64,000 nucleotides of DNA, taken from DASWJZ01 sp963792885. GTDB lineage: Bacteria > Pseudomonadota > Alphaproteobacteria > Rhizobiales > Afifellaceae. This document shows, in pieces, positions 18,310 to 26,704 of the stretch. Below the pieces are notes generated by a model, which saw only the letters and a program-made list of their open reading frames with translations, made no database searches and was not told the DNA's origin. The stretch's first letter is position 1. Every line of letters begins with the position of its first letter. Position numbers and translations under genes: made by a program. The stretch covers positions 186,001-250,000 of the forward strand of contig CAWBXX010000001.1 of NCBI GenBank assembly GCA_963792885.1, written 5' to 3'.

Positions 18310-18774
18310 ATGCGTGGACTGTTGATCGGAGGCACGATCGCCGTTGCCTTGAGTATCGCTGGGACTACCGCTTTCAGCGCCGACGATCCCATCGACGTGA
18401 GGCAGAAGATCATGACCTCCGTAGGGAGGTCCGGAGGGCTCTTGTTCCGCATGGTGCAGGGAAAGGCGGATTTCGATGAGCGCAGCGCCAACGTCGCCCT
18501 GGCTGCATTGCAAGCGGCTGGCGCGACGATCGGCGACTACTTCCCGGAAGGCTCGGAGACGGGAGAACAAACCTGCGCAAGCAAAAAGATCTGGGAAGAT
18601 AGAGCGGGCTTCGATGCTGTCGTAGCCAAGTTCGCGGAGCGCAGCACCGCTGCGTATTCCGCAGCACCTAAAGACGCCGAGTCCCTCAAGGTCGCTGTCG
18701 GACCGGTGTTCGAGATGTGCGGAGAGTGCCACAAGGCTTATCGTCAGAGTGAAGACTACTCCACGAGATGCTGA
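18310..18774 (+). CDS. Cytochrome c' (class II c-type cytochrome)
   Basis: About 154 residues with a signal peptide, MRGLLIGGTIAVALSIAGTT, cleaved near FSA-DDP, and a four-helix-bundle body. The single heme site is at the C-terminus, CGECHKAYR (18720-18745), exactly the class II arrangement. Class II cytochromes of this type bind NO and CO at a five-coordinate heme in the periplasm and are thought to protect against nitric oxide, although electron-transfer roles exist. AGGAGA lies shortly upstream of ATG 18310. The last seven bases overlap the following cytochrome gene, so the two are co-translated. Confidence 0.9.
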   Translation: MRGLLIGGTIAVALSIAGTTAFSADDPIDVRQKIMTSVGRSGGLLFRMVQGKADFDERSANVALAALQAAGATIGDYFPEGSETGEQTCASKKIWEDRAGFDAVVAKFAERSTAAYSAAPKDAESLKVAVGPVFEMCGECHKAYRQSEDYSTRC

Positions 18775-19697
18775 AGAGAATTCTGGCGACGATTGGCATC
18801 TTAGCTGTACTTGCAATTGCTCTATTCTGGTTCTTGACTGCGCCTGAGCCGCTCGATGCGGCTCAGCTTCCGGCGCATGCGGCCGACATCGCGAACGGCG
18901 AGCGCGTCTTCTATGCCGCGGGCTGCTCCTCCTGCCACGCTGCGCCGGGCGCGAAGGGCGACGACAGGTTGAAGCTGGCGGGCGGTCTTGAGCTGCAGAC
19001 CGACTTCGGCACTTTCCGCGTGCCCAACATCTCCCCCGATCTCGTGACTGGAATCGGCGGCTGGTCGACACTCGATTTCGTCAACGCGGTGATGCGCGGC
19101 GTTACTCCCGCGGGCGCGCACCTCTATCCGGCCTTCCCCTACCCCTCTTACACCCGGATGCACATCGAAGACGTGATCGACCTGAAAGCCTTCATCGACA
19201 CGCTGCCGGCGGCGTCGAACAGCGTGGCGGGGAGTTCGCTCCGCTTCCCCTTCAACATCCGGCGCGGCGTGGGCCTATGGAAGCGCCTCTATCTGTCGAG
19301 CGCGCCGGTGGTCGACCTCGCCGACGCTGACGAGAGCGTGCGGCGCGGTCAGTATCTGGCCGAGGGGCCCGGCCATTGCGGCGAGTGCCACACGTCGCGC
19401 GATTTCTTGGGCGGGCTCAAGACGTCGCTGTGGCTCGCCGGAGCGCCGAACCCGGAGGGGCGCGGCACGATCCCCAACATCACGCCGGGACCCGAAGGCC
19501 TGAAGTGGTCGGAGGATGAGATCGTCGACACTTTCGAGACCGGCTTCAAGCCGGACTTCGACACGCTTGGCGGCAGCATGGGCGAGGTGCAGGAGAACCT
19601 TTCGCACCTTCCCGACGACGACCTCCGGGCCATGGCAACTTACCTGAAGGCTATCCCGCCGCTCCCCGATGCTGTTCCCCGCAAAAGCGGCAAGTAG
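18768..19697 (+). CDS. Two-heme c-type cytochrome, membrane anchored
   Basis: About 309 residues: an N-terminal membrane anchor (ILATIGILAVLAIALFWFLT) and two class I cytochrome c domains, with heme motifs CSSCH (near 18935) and CGECH (near 19380). Downstream of the first heme, NISPDLVTGIGGWSTLDF and MRGVTPAGAHLYPAFPYPSY match the cytochrome subunits of alcohol, gluconate and related periplasmic dehydrogenases, with Met ligands available. No dehydrogenase gene is adjacent, so its likely partner is the cytochrome c' gene that overlaps it by seven bases. I infer electron delivery to or from cytochrome c'. Intact, no frameshift. Confidence 0.88.
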   Translation: MLKRILATIGILAVLAIALFWFLTAPEPLDAAQLPAHAADIANGERVFYAAGCSSCHAAPGAKGDDRLKLAGGLELQTDFGTFRVPNISPDLVTGIGGWSTLDFVNAVMRGVTPAGAHLYPAFPYPSYTRMHIEDVIDLKAFIDTLPAASNSVAGSSLRFPFNIRRGVGLWKRLYLSSAPVVDLADADESVRRGQYLAEGPGHCGECHTSRDFLGGLKTSLWLAGAPNPEGRGTIPNITPGPEGLKWSEDEIVDTFETGFKPDFDTLGGSMGEVQENLSHLPDDDLRAMATYLKAIPPLPDAVPRKSGK

Positions 19698-19706
19698 CTG
19701 CGACGC

Positions 19707-20042
19707 TCAGCTGTCGCCTAACGGGCGGCAGCGCTGATAAAGCATCTTCCCCTCATAGAGATAGGTGATTGCCTGTTGCACCCACACCCGGCAGGCACCT
19801 TCGCTCGGGAAGCAACCGCGCGCGGAGAACGGCCCGCGGTTGTCGCTGTAGCTGTCGACACGGTTTCCGCCGAACTCCCCGTACCAGGTAGCGTCCCGTC
19901 CAATCTTCGCGGCGATCGCGTCGCAGTCCCCCGCGACGGGCGGCTTCGGCTCGTCATAATCGAAAAGGCCGTAGAACGGGCCGGCAGAGCCCGCGGCAGT
20001 CGTCGCCAGAAGCAGCAAAACGGCAAGGACAATCCTGGGCAT
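19707..20042 (-). CDS. Secreted small cysteine-containing hypothetical protein
   Basis: About 111 residues starting MPRIVLAVLLLLATTAAGSA, a signal peptide, followed by a periplasmic domain with four cysteines (GDCDAIAA, ARGCFPSE, ACRVW, YQRCRPLG), likely forming two disulfides. ATG 20042 is preferred because GGGAGCG lies just upstream and the signal peptide starts there; longer in-frame readings overlap the aminotransferase. I recall secreted proteins of this kind in rhizobia, without function. It lies 31 bases downstream of the aminotransferase on the same strand and could be in its transcript. Confidence 0.65.
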   Translation of the reverse strand: MPRIVLAVLLLLATTAAGSAGPFYGLFDYDEPKPPVAGDCDAIAAKIGRDATWYGEFGGNRVDSYSDNRGPFSARGCFPSEGACRVWVQQAITYLYEGKMLYQRCRPLGDS

Positions 20043-20073
20043 CAAAAGCGCTCCCTGCTCGCAAGCGCATGCG

Positions 20074-20928
20074 TTACTGATGCGCCCAATCCCAATAGAG
20101 TTGCCGTGCCTTGGCATGCAGCGGGCCGGGCTGCAGGGCCCGATCCTCGATCCGCGTGATCGGCACGACCTTGGAGTAGTTTCCGCTGGAAAATATCTCG
20201 TCCGCGTCAAGAAAGTCTTCCACCGTCAGGGCGGTCTCCAACACCTCGACCCCGGCGTCCCGCAACAGGCGAACGGTGCGCTGGCGAGTGATGCCGTTCA
20301 AAAAAGACCGGTTCGGGGCGGGCGTCATCACGACACCGTCCTTGGCCATGAAGATGTTGGACGTGCCGGTCTCGGCGACGTTGCCGAGCATGTCGCGGAC
20401 GAGCGCATTGTCGAAGCCACGGGCCCGCGCCTCCATGATGGCGCGGGCGTTGTTCGGGTAGAGGCAGCCGGCCTTGGCGTCCGTCGGCATCGATTCCACC
20501 GTCGGGCGGCGATAGGGCGAGACGGAGACCGAGAAGCCTGTCGGCGGGGGCATTGGCGTCTCGTAGATCGTCAGGAGGAAGCGGGTCGAATCCGGGTCGG
20601 CCGGCACCGAGAGATAACCGCCCTGCTCCGCCCAATACATCGGACGGATGTAGAGCGCCGCGTCGGCCGGGAACTTCTTCACACCGTCACGGACGAGACC
20701 GAGCATGGTGTCGACCTCGACGCTCGGTTTCAGTCCGAGGGCGATTGCGGAGGCATTGACGCGCGCGCAATGCCGCTCGATATCGGGCATGACGCCCTCG
20801 AAGGCCCGCGCACCGTCGAACACGCTCGAACCGAGCCAGGCCGCGTGCGTCCGCGGGCCCATGATCGGGATGTTCCCCTCGTGCCAGTCGCCATCGAGGA
20901 AGGTCCAGGTGCGGGACCATTCCGCCAT
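20074..20928 (-). CDS. ilvE: Class IV PLP aminotransferase, branched-chain amino acid type
   Basis: About 284 residues. Family features: GSSVFDGARAFEG near residue 34, ALYIRPMYWAEQGGY, DAKAGCLYPNNARAIMEARA with the PLP-binding Lys, MLGNVAETGTSNIFMAKDGV with the conserved Glu, and ITRQRTVRLLRDAG. The enzyme exchanges the amino group between glutamate and branched-chain 2-oxo acids in the cytosol; D-amino-acid or 4-amino-4-deoxychorismate activity cannot be excluded from sequence alone. ATG 20928 is followed by a typical MAEWSRTWTFLDGDWHEGN start. Divergent from the membrane gene at 20997. Confidence 0.88.
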   Translation of the reverse strand: MAEWSRTWTFLDGDWHEGNIPIMGPRTHAAWLGSSVFDGARAFEGVMPDIERHCARVNASAIALGLKPSVEVDTMLGLVRDGVKKFPADAALYIRPMYWAEQGGYLSVPADPDSTRFLLTIYETPMPPPTGFSVSVSPYRRPTVESMPTDAKAGCLYPNNARAIMEARARGFDNALVRDMLGNVAETGTSNIFMAKDGVVMTPAPNRSFLNGITRQRTVRLLRDAGVEVLETALTVEDFLDADEIFSSGNYSKVVPITRIEDRALQPGPLHAKARQLYWDWAHQ

Positions 20929-20996
20929 TGTCTGTCTCCTTGAGCTGGCGCTTCTGATAGGATTTCGCCGCGGAGGAGTCCACGAGGAGAGATGCG

Positions 20997-21380
20997 ATGA
21001 GCGAAGGCGGAAAATCGAGCTCCGACACCGTGGCGCGCTATCTGGCGCCGGGGGGCGACAACGTGAAGCTCGTCTATATCCTCTATCTGGTGAGCGCGCT
21101 CATCGGGGTTAGCATGCTGGTCGGCTTGGTGATCGCCTACATCAATCGCGGAGATGCTGCGGGAACCTGGGTGGCGAGCCATTACACCTACCAGATCCGC
21201 ACGTTCTGGATCGGGCTCCTCTATTCATGCATATCGGTCGTCCTGATGATCGTGGGTGTGGGGTTCCTACTGATCATCGCCGTGGCCGTGTGGGGGATCG
21301 TCCGCTGCGTCCGCGGGCTGCAATGGGCGGCGCTCGGAAGCGCCCGTTCCGAATCCGCAGACCTGGATGGTCTGACGTGA
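20997..21380 (+). CDS. DUF4870-like integral membrane protein
   Basis: About 127 residues. After a hydrophilic N-terminus come three membrane helices (LVYILYLVSALIGVSMLVGL, TFWIGLLYSCISVVLMIVGV and FLLIIAVAVWGIVRCVRGLQ). Topology and the HYTYQIRTFWIGLL segment resemble the DUF4870/TIGR03745-like families of small membrane proteins of unknown function. Its TGA overlaps the GTG start of the dehalogenase (GTGA), showing translational coupling. No enzymatic motif is visible. Confidence 0.7.
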   Translation: MSEGGKSSSDTVARYLAPGGDNVKLVYILYLVSALIGVSMLVGLVIAYINRGDAAGTWVASHYTYQIRTFWIGLLYSCISVVLMIVGVGFLLIIAVAVWGIVRCVRGLQWAALGSARSESADLDGLT

Positions 21381-22039
21381 GCCCTCCGGTCTTCGCCTTC
21401 GACGCCTACGGCACGCTCTTCGACGTGCACGCCGCGGTACGCAGGCACGCGGCGGCGCTGGGGCCGGACGCTACCCGGTTTTCCGAGACGTGGCGAACGA
21501 AGCAGCTCGAATACACTTGGGTCCGCTCGCTCGCCGGCCGCTACCGCGACTTCTGGTCGCTGACAGAGGAGTCGCTCGACTATTGCTTCTCGGCCTTCCC
21601 GTCCGCCGACCGGGCGCTCCGGCCGAAGCTGCTTGAGGCCTACCGCCGGCTCGACTGCTACCGGGAAGTGCCGGAGCTCATCCGGGCGCTCAAACGCGAG
21701 GGGAAGCAGCTTGCGATCCTCTCGAACGGAACGCCGGAGATGCTGAGGGCGGCCGTCGCGGCAGTGGGGCTCGAAGGGTCGTTCGATGCAATCCTCTCCG
21801 TCGACACGCTCGGCGTCTACAAGACGGATCGACACGTCTACGACTTGGTGACGACGCATTTCCGCGTCTACCCGGACGCGGTCTCCTTCCAGTCCTCGAA
21901 CCGCTGGGACGTCGCAGGCGCGACGGCCTACGGCTTCCGCACGGTGTGGATCAACCGATCGGGCGCCCCCGACGAATATCCGGACATGTCACCCGCCGCC
22001 GTGCTTCCTTCGCTCGAAGGGCTTCTGAAGCTCGGTTGA
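21377..22039 (+). CDS. Haloacid dehalogenase, type II (HAD superfamily)
   Basis: About 220 residues. The HAD motifs of L-2-haloacid dehalogenases are in place: motif I FDAYGTLFDVHAAV with the nucleophilic Asp, motif II ILSNGTPEMLRAAV, conserved Lys in DTLGVYKTDRHVYDLV and motif III FQSSNRWDVAGATAYGF. The enzyme would hydrolyse 2-haloalkanoic acids by inversion, although many family members act on other small substrates. Start is a GTG at 21377 overlapping the previous stop; no ATG gives the conserved N-terminus. Intact. It ends one base before the convergent LOG gene. Confidence 0.88.
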   Translation: MSPPVFAFDAYGTLFDVHAAVRRHAAALGPDATRFSETWRTKQLEYTWVRSLAGRYRDFWSLTEESLDYCFSAFPSADRALRPKLLEAYRRLDCYREVPELIRALKREGKQLAILSNGTPEMLRAAVAAVGLEGSFDAILSVDTLGVYKTDRHVYDLVTTHFRVYPDAVSFQSSNRWDVAGATAYGFRTVWINRSGAPDEYPDMSPAAVLPSLEGLLKLG

Positions 22040-22040
22040 G

Positions 22041-22622
22041 CTAGCGCTCGCTTCTGGCGATCCATTTCTCCACGACCGGCGGCTCATAGCGCTCGAAGCG
22101 GTCGAGGATTCGCTCGGGCTGCTCTTCGACAACGAGCATGTCGCGATGCTCGGGGCGCACGAACTCCTCGCGCCGCTGGTGGTCGAGGAAGGCGATCAGA
22201 AGATCGAAGTAGCTGCCGGCGTTCAGGAGCCCGACCGGCTTCCGGTGATGGCCGAGCTGTGCCCACGTCCAGATCTCGAAGACCTCCTCCAGCGTGCCGG
22301 CGCCGCCAGGGAGCGCGAGGAAGGCGTCGGAAAGGTCGGACATCAGCGCCTTGCGCTCATGCATCGAGGCGACCTCGCGGAGCTCGGTCAGGCCGTCATG
22401 GGCGATCTCGCGCTCGATCAAGGCGCGCGGCATAACGCCGACCACCTCGCCGCCGGCCGCAAGCGCGGCGTCGGCGATCGCGCCCATCAGCCCGACCGAG
22501 GCGCCGCCGTAGACGAGCCTCAGCCCGCGCTCTGCAACGGCGCGGCCGACATCGCGCGCTGCCTCCACGTAGAGGCTCCGCGCGCCAGCATTCGACCCGC
22601 AGAAGACGCAGACGGAGCGCAT
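22041..22622 (-). CDS. LOG family protein (cytokinin riboside 5'-monophosphate phosphoribohydrolase)
   Basis: About 193 residues. A Rossmann-like start MRSVCVFCGSNAGARSLYVE, the phosphate-binding LVYGGASVGLMGAIADAAL and the catalytic LPGGAGTLEEVFEIWTWAQL (PGGxGTxxE) are all present, together with the MHERKALM loop. LOG proteins hydrolyse adenosine 5'-monophosphate and cytokinin nucleotides to the free base and ribose 5-phosphate. ATG 22622 is the start of the fold; a longer ORF exists but overlaps the preceding gene. It is the last gene of a four-gene minus-strand cluster with gaps under ten bases. Confidence 0.9.
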   Translation of the reverse strand: MRSVCVFCGSNAGARSLYVEAARDVGRAVAERGLRLVYGGASVGLMGAIADAALAAGGEVVGVMPRALIEREIAHDGLTELREVASMHERKALMSDLSDAFLALPGGAGTLEEVFEIWTWAQLGHHRKPVGLLNAGSYFDLLIAFLDHQRREEFVRPEHRDMLVVEEQPERILDRFERYEPPVVEKWIARSER

Positions 22623-22629
22623 TCGCCGG

Positions 22630-23118
22630 CTACGCCCACCCGACGCAATAGGGCTCCGGCTCCAGGTCGATCGGCGCGTTCGCCGTCTCCGGGAACACCG
22701 TCTTGAAGGTGAACGCGTGCGGCATCGGCCCGTGCTCGGCCAGGTGACGAAGGCGCGCGAGCCCTTCCTCGACTGTCGGGACATGCCCTTCCGGCACCCA
22801 CCAAAGCACGTGGTAAGGGCCCTCGGGCTTCTTGAACCATTCGCGCCGTCTGACCATCACGCCGCGATGGTCGGAGCGATAGACGAAGTCGAAAAGCGCG
22901 GCGATAGACGCCCATACACTCATGTTGACGATGAAGCGCGGGTCCTCGGACGACTTGATATCCGTAGCGTTGTTGCCCTCGCCCGTCAGCCGCCACACGA
23001 AGCCCGGAGACGCCTCGGCGAGCGCGTTCACGCGGTCGAGATTCTCCATGAAATATGCGATCCGCGGATCGTCGAGGTCGTAGAGCGCCGTTCCGACGTT
23101 CATCTGCGCTATGTGCAT
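22630..23118 (-). CDS. DUF3291 domain protein
   Basis: About 162 residues: MHIAQMNVGTALYDLDDPRI, AEASPGFVWRLTGEG, FIVNMSVWASIAALFDFVYR and PYHVLWWVPEGHVPTVEEGL are typical DUF3291 blocks. The fold is a dimeric alpha/beta barrel related to antibiotic-biosynthesis monooxygenases, but no catalytic activity is established. It starts five bases after the M20 peptidase stop and ends seven bases before the LOG start, so expression is shared. No export signal. Confidence 0.88.
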   Translation of the reverse strand: MHIAQMNVGTALYDLDDPRIAYFMENLDRVNALAEASPGFVWRLTGEGNNATDIKSSEDPRFIVNMSVWASIAALFDFVYRSDHRGVMVRRREWFKKPEGPYHVLWWVPEGHVPTVEEGLARLRHLAEHGPMPHAFTFKTVFPETANAPIDLEPEPYCVGWA

Positions 23119-23123
23119 CGTAT

Positions 23124-24521
23124 CTACTCCGCGCCCTGATCTGCGATTGCCGCGAGGATGCGCGCCCAGGAGCGCGTGCCGCCGTGAAAGCTCGAGAGAT
23201 TGTATTTTTCGTTGGGCGAATGGATGCGGTCATCTTCGAGCCCGAAGCCGACCATCACGGAATCCATGCCGAGGATGCGCTTGAACTGCGAGACGATGGG
23301 GATCGAGCCGCCCATGGCGATCTGCACCGCGGGTTTGCCCCATTCGTCCGAAAGGGCGCTCTGCGCCTTCCTGACCCAGGGGCTGTCGCTCGGCTGATGC
23401 ACGGCACGGTCGCCGCCATGGTTCAGGAAGCTGACCTTGCAGTCCGCCGGAAGCCGCGCCTCGACGAAGGCGCGGAAGTTCCTGCTGATCACCATTGGGT
23501 CCTGGTCCCCGACCAGGCGAAAAGAGACTTTCGCTGAGGCTTTCGCCGGTATCACCGTCTTCGCGCCGGCACCGGTGTAGCCGCCGACGATGCCGTTCAC
23601 CTCGGCCGTCGGGCGTGACCAGACCTGTTCAAGCGTCGGATAGCTCTTCTCGCCGGCCGGAAGCTTGAGCCCGATGTCGCCGAGGAACGCCTTCTCGTCG
23701 AAGTTCAGCGTCGCCCATTGCGCCTTCTGCTCGGGCGAGACCTCAGCCACGCCGTCGTAGAAATGCGGGATCGTGACGCGCCCGTTCTCGTCGTGAAGCG
23801 CCGCCAGGATGTCGGCGAGGACGTGGATCGGGTTCCGCGCCGCGCTGCCGTAGTAGCCGGAGTGAAGGTCGCGGCTCGCCGCATCGATGAAGACCTCCTC
23901 GTAGAGAAGGCCGCGCAGCATTGTAGTTATCGCCGGTGTCGTGCGGTCCCACATGTTGGTGTCGCAGACGAGCGCGATGTCGGCTTCAAGCTCCGCTTTG
24001 TTCTCGGTCAGGAACGGGATCATGCTCGGGCTTGCAGATTCCTCCTCGCCTTCGATGAGGAACGTGACGTTGACCGGGAGCCGGCCGGCGACGGCCATCC
24101 AGGCGCGCGCCGCCTCAAGGAAGGTCATGAGCTGGCCCTTGTCGTCGTCGGCGCCGCGGCCGACGATCTGCTTCTCGCCGTTCACTTCCACGACCGCGGG
24201 GTCGAAGGGATCGCGGCTCCACAGCGACACCGGGTCGACCGGCTGCACGTCGTAATGTCCGTAGAAGAGGACGTGCGGCGCACTCTTCCCCGCACCGTCA
24301 TAGTGGCCGACCACCATCGGATGGCCGATCGTGTCGCGCGGGCTCGCCTTGATCCCGATCTCGCTCAGCATCGCTGCGCAGAATTCCGCGCCCGCACGGC
24401 AATCCTTCTTGTAATGCGGATCGGCCGAGATCGACTTGATGCGGAGCAGCGCAAAGAGCCGTTCGAGGCTCTTGTTGAGATCAGTGTCGATCCGTTCCAG
24501 AACTTTGTCCGTCTGAGCCAT
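23124..24521 (-). CDS. M20/ArgE/DapE family metallodipeptidase
   Basis: About 465 residues. The two-zinc site is visible: His in HVLFYGHYDVQPVD (near residue 85), Asp in IVGRGADDDKGQLM (near 118), the catalytic and ligand Glu in FLIEGEEESASPSM, Asp in VCDTNMWDRTTP and a C-terminal His in the segment around FGLEDDRIHSPNEKY. The lid/dimerisation domain lies between them. Such enzymes remove N-terminal residues from dipeptides or deacylate amino acids; this subfamily (M20 dipeptidase) resembles carnosinase-type proteins. It follows the HerA-like gene by nine bases and precedes DUF3291 by five. Confidence 0.92.
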   Translation of the reverse strand: MAQTDKVLERIDTDLNKSLERLFALLRIKSISADPHYKKDCRAGAEFCAAMLSEIGIKASPRDTIGHPMVVGHYDGAGKSAPHVLFYGHYDVQPVDPVSLWSRDPFDPAVVEVNGEKQIVGRGADDDKGQLMTFLEAARAWMAVAGRLPVNVTFLIEGEEESASPSMIPFLTENKAELEADIALVCDTNMWDRTTPAITTMLRGLLYEEVFIDAASRDLHSGYYGSAARNPIHVLADILAALHDENGRVTIPHFYDGVAEVSPEQKAQWATLNFDEKAFLGDIGLKLPAGEKSYPTLEQVWSRPTAEVNGIVGGYTGAGAKTVIPAKASAKVSFRLVGDQDPMVISRNFRAFVEARLPADCKVSFLNHGGDRAVHQPSDSPWVRKAQSALSDEWGKPAVQIAMGGSIPIVSQFKRILGMDSVMVGFGLEDDRIHSPNEKYNLSSFHGGTRSWARILAAIADQGAE

Positions 24522-24530
24522 ACGTCACGC

Positions 24531-26099
24531 CTACCGTCTCAAAGAACCGAGAATGCCGCGCACCAACTCGCGGCCCAACGAGCTACCGACCGAGCGGACG
24601 ACGGATTTCACCGCCGCTTCCGCAACGCTCTGACGCCGCGAGCTGCCGCCGCCGAAAATTTCACCGAACAGACCGCCGCCCGCTTGCTGCTCACGGGTCC
24701 GACGCGAGGATCGGCGCGAAGACGATGCGCGCGGGCTCTCCTCGTCCTCGTCTCGCTCGCGCGCGGCCGGAGCCGCTGCCTGCGTTGCCTCCGGCGCGGC
24801 GCGCTTCTTCAAGACCTCGTAAGCGGACTCGCGGTCGAGCGTGTTGTCGTATTTCACGCCGACGGGACTCCCCGCGATCAGCGAGCGCCGCTCGCCGTCC
24901 GCGATCGGCCCAAGCCGCGACGATGGCGGCCGGATCAAGGTGCGCTCCACCATGCTCGGCACGCCACCCGATTGCAGCGTCGAGACGAGCGCCTCGCCGA
25001 CACCGAGCTTGGTGATCGCGTCGGAGACGTCGAATTCCGGGTTTGGGCGGAACGTATCGGCGGCGGTGTCCACTGCGCGCTGCTCATGGGGCGTATAGGC
25101 GCGAAGTGCGTGCTGCACGCGGTTGCCGAGCTGCGCCAGCACGCTGTCCGGAATGTCCACGGGGTTCTGCGTCACGAAATAGACGCCGATGCCCTTGGAG
25201 CGGATCAGCTTCACGACCTGCTCGACCTTTTCGATCAGTGCCTTAGGTGCCTCAGCGAAAAGGAGATGCGCTTCGTCGAAGAAAAAGACGAGACGCGGCT
25301 TCTCCGGATCGCCGACCTCCGGCAGGACCTCGAAAAGCTCAGAAAGCAGCCACAGCAGAAAAGTCGCGTAGAGCCGCGGCGATTGCATCAGCTTGTCGGC
25401 CGCGAGCACGCCGACGACGCCGCGGCCGTCAGGCGCCGTGCGCATCAGGTCGGCAATCTCCAGCGCCGGCTCTCCGAAGAACTCCTCGCCGCCCTGCTGC
25501 TCGAGCACCAGGAGCTGGCGCTGGATCGCGCCGACCGAGGCCTTCGACACGTTGCCGTATGCGCCGGAAAGCTCCTGCGCCCGCTCCGCCATATTGGCGA
25601 GAAGCGCCTGCAAATCCTTCAGATCCAGGAGGAGAAGCCGCTCGTCGTCGGCGAGCTTGAAGGCGATGTTGAGCACGCCCTCCTGCGTCGGGTTCAGGTC
25701 CATGAGACGCGAGAGCAGCAGCGGCCCCATCTCGGAGACCGTGGCGCGGATCGGATGCCCCTTCTCGCCGAAAAGGTCCCAGAAGATCGCCGGCGTCGCG
25801 GCAAGCTCGTACTCGTCCGCGAACCCGATGTCGGTCGCCCGTTTCTGTAAGAAATCCTTGGCTTCGCCCATCGCCGCGATGCCGGAAAGGTCGCCCTTCA
25901 CGTCGGCGGTGAAGACGGGCACGCCGGCGGCAGAGAACCCTTCGGCGAGAACCTGCAGCGATACGGTCTTGCCCGTACCGGTCGCGCCGGTGACGAGCCC
26001 GTGCCGGTTGGCGAATTTCAGCGCCAGGTATTGCGGGTCGCCGAGGCTGTCGTCAGCGTGACGGCTGGTGCCGAGGTAGATCGAGCCTTGTTGGAGCAA
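24531..26099 (-). CDS. HerA-like ATPase, DUF853/YjgR family
   Basis: About 522 residues. Walker A is HGLVTGATGTGKTVSLQVLA, followed by PVFTADVKGDLSGIAAMGEA and a Walker B region KPRLVFFFDEAHLLFAEAPK. The RSKGIGVYFVTQNPVDIPD block is characteristic of DUF853. A basic low-complexity stretch (RDEDEESPRASSSRRSSRRT) precedes the C-terminus. HerA-type ATPases move DNA or proteins as hexamers; the role of YjgR is unknown. I chose TTG 26099 (AAGG upstream, then LQQGSIYLGTS), because the in-frame ATG at 26348 would run into the divergent DUF2267 gene. First gene of the four-gene cluster. Confidence 0.85.
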   Translation of the reverse strand: MLQQGSIYLGTSRHADDSLGDPQYLALKFANRHGLVTGATGTGKTVSLQVLAEGFSAAGVPVFTADVKGDLSGIAAMGEAKDFLQKRATDIGFADEYELAATPAIFWDLFGEKGHPIRATVSEMGPLLLSRLMDLNPTQEGVLNIAFKLADDERLLLLDLKDLQALLANMAERAQELSGAYGNVSKASVGAIQRQLLVLEQQGGEEFFGEPALEIADLMRTAPDGRGVVGVLAADKLMQSPRLYATFLLWLLSELFEVLPEVGDPEKPRLVFFFDEAHLLFAEAPKALIEKVEQVVKLIRSKGIGVYFVTQNPVDIPDSVLAQLGNRVQHALRAYTPHEQRAVDTAADTFRPNPEFDVSDAITKLGVGEALVSTLQSGGVPSMVERTLIRPPSSRLGPIADGERRSLIAGSPVGVKYDNTLDRESAYEVLKKRAAPEATQAAAPAARERDEDEESPRASSSRRSSRRTREQQAGGGLFGEIFGGGSSRRQSVAEAAVKSVVRSVGSSLGRELVRGILGSLRR

Positions 26100-26223
26100 T
26101 GTGCCGGCCTTGCGTCTTGGAGCGGCCGTTATAGTGGCGGGGTATCGTGGCGACAATCGGCGAGCGGCTTGCGTTTTGCATGTCCGGCCGGCAGTTAGGG
26201 CCGCCAGCGAAGAGGAGAGCCCG

Positions 26224-26604
26224 ATGGAAGAGCTGATCAGTCGGATCGTGGAGAAGGTCGGCCTGGACGATGCTACGGCGCGCGCCGCGGTCCGCATCGT
26301 GTTCTCGTTCCTATACGCGCAGGGCGACCGCGAGAAGATGGCGGCCATGGCCGCCGCGATCCCCGGGGCTGCGGACTATGTGGACACCTCCGACGAGGAT
26401 TCCTCGGCGACGCTCGGCGGACTTGGTGGGCTGATGGGCGGCGGGACGATGGAAGTGCTCGGCAAGCTGCAGGGCCTCGGGCTTGGGATGGGGCAGATCC
26501 AGGGCGTCACGCAGGAAACGGTCGATTTCGCCCGCGCAAAGGTTGGCGACGCGGTCGTCGATGAAGTCATCGCCTCGATTCCGGGGCTCAGCCAATTCGT
26601 CTGA
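26224..26604 (+). CDS. DUF2267 domain protein
   Basis: About 126 residues: an N-terminal helical domain MEELISRIVEKVGLDDATAR, a Gly/Met-rich central linker (LGGLGGLMGGGTMEVLG) and a C-terminal helical half ending SIPGLSQFV. This is the DUF2267 pattern in a short form. No function is known. GAGGAG lies 6-8 bases upstream of ATG 26224. The 125 bases between it and the divergent HerA-like gene should hold both promoters; I could not recognise clear boxes. Confidence 0.75.
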   Translation: MEELISRIVEKVGLDDATARAAVRIVFSFLYAQGDREKMAAMAAAIPGAADYVDTSDEDSSATLGGLGGLMGGGTMEVLGKLQGLGLGMGQIQGVTQETVDFARAKVGDAVVDEVIASIPGLSQFV

Positions 26605-26704
26605 AGCGGCATTTTTGCCACTCTGCCGGCTGCCATGCGCGGAGCGTCTAGCTGATTGCCGGTGTGTAGCATAGGAAGACGGGTCGGGTGTGGAGGCGGC
26701 GGCT

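Noticed and set aside
23718..25850. A 710-codon open frame on the plus strand, antisense to the dipeptidase and HerA-like genes
   Set aside because: High GC content creates long antisense frames. The minus strand encodes two intact, motif-rich proteins here, and the plus-strand translation has no recognisable domain and an unnatural Arg-rich composition.
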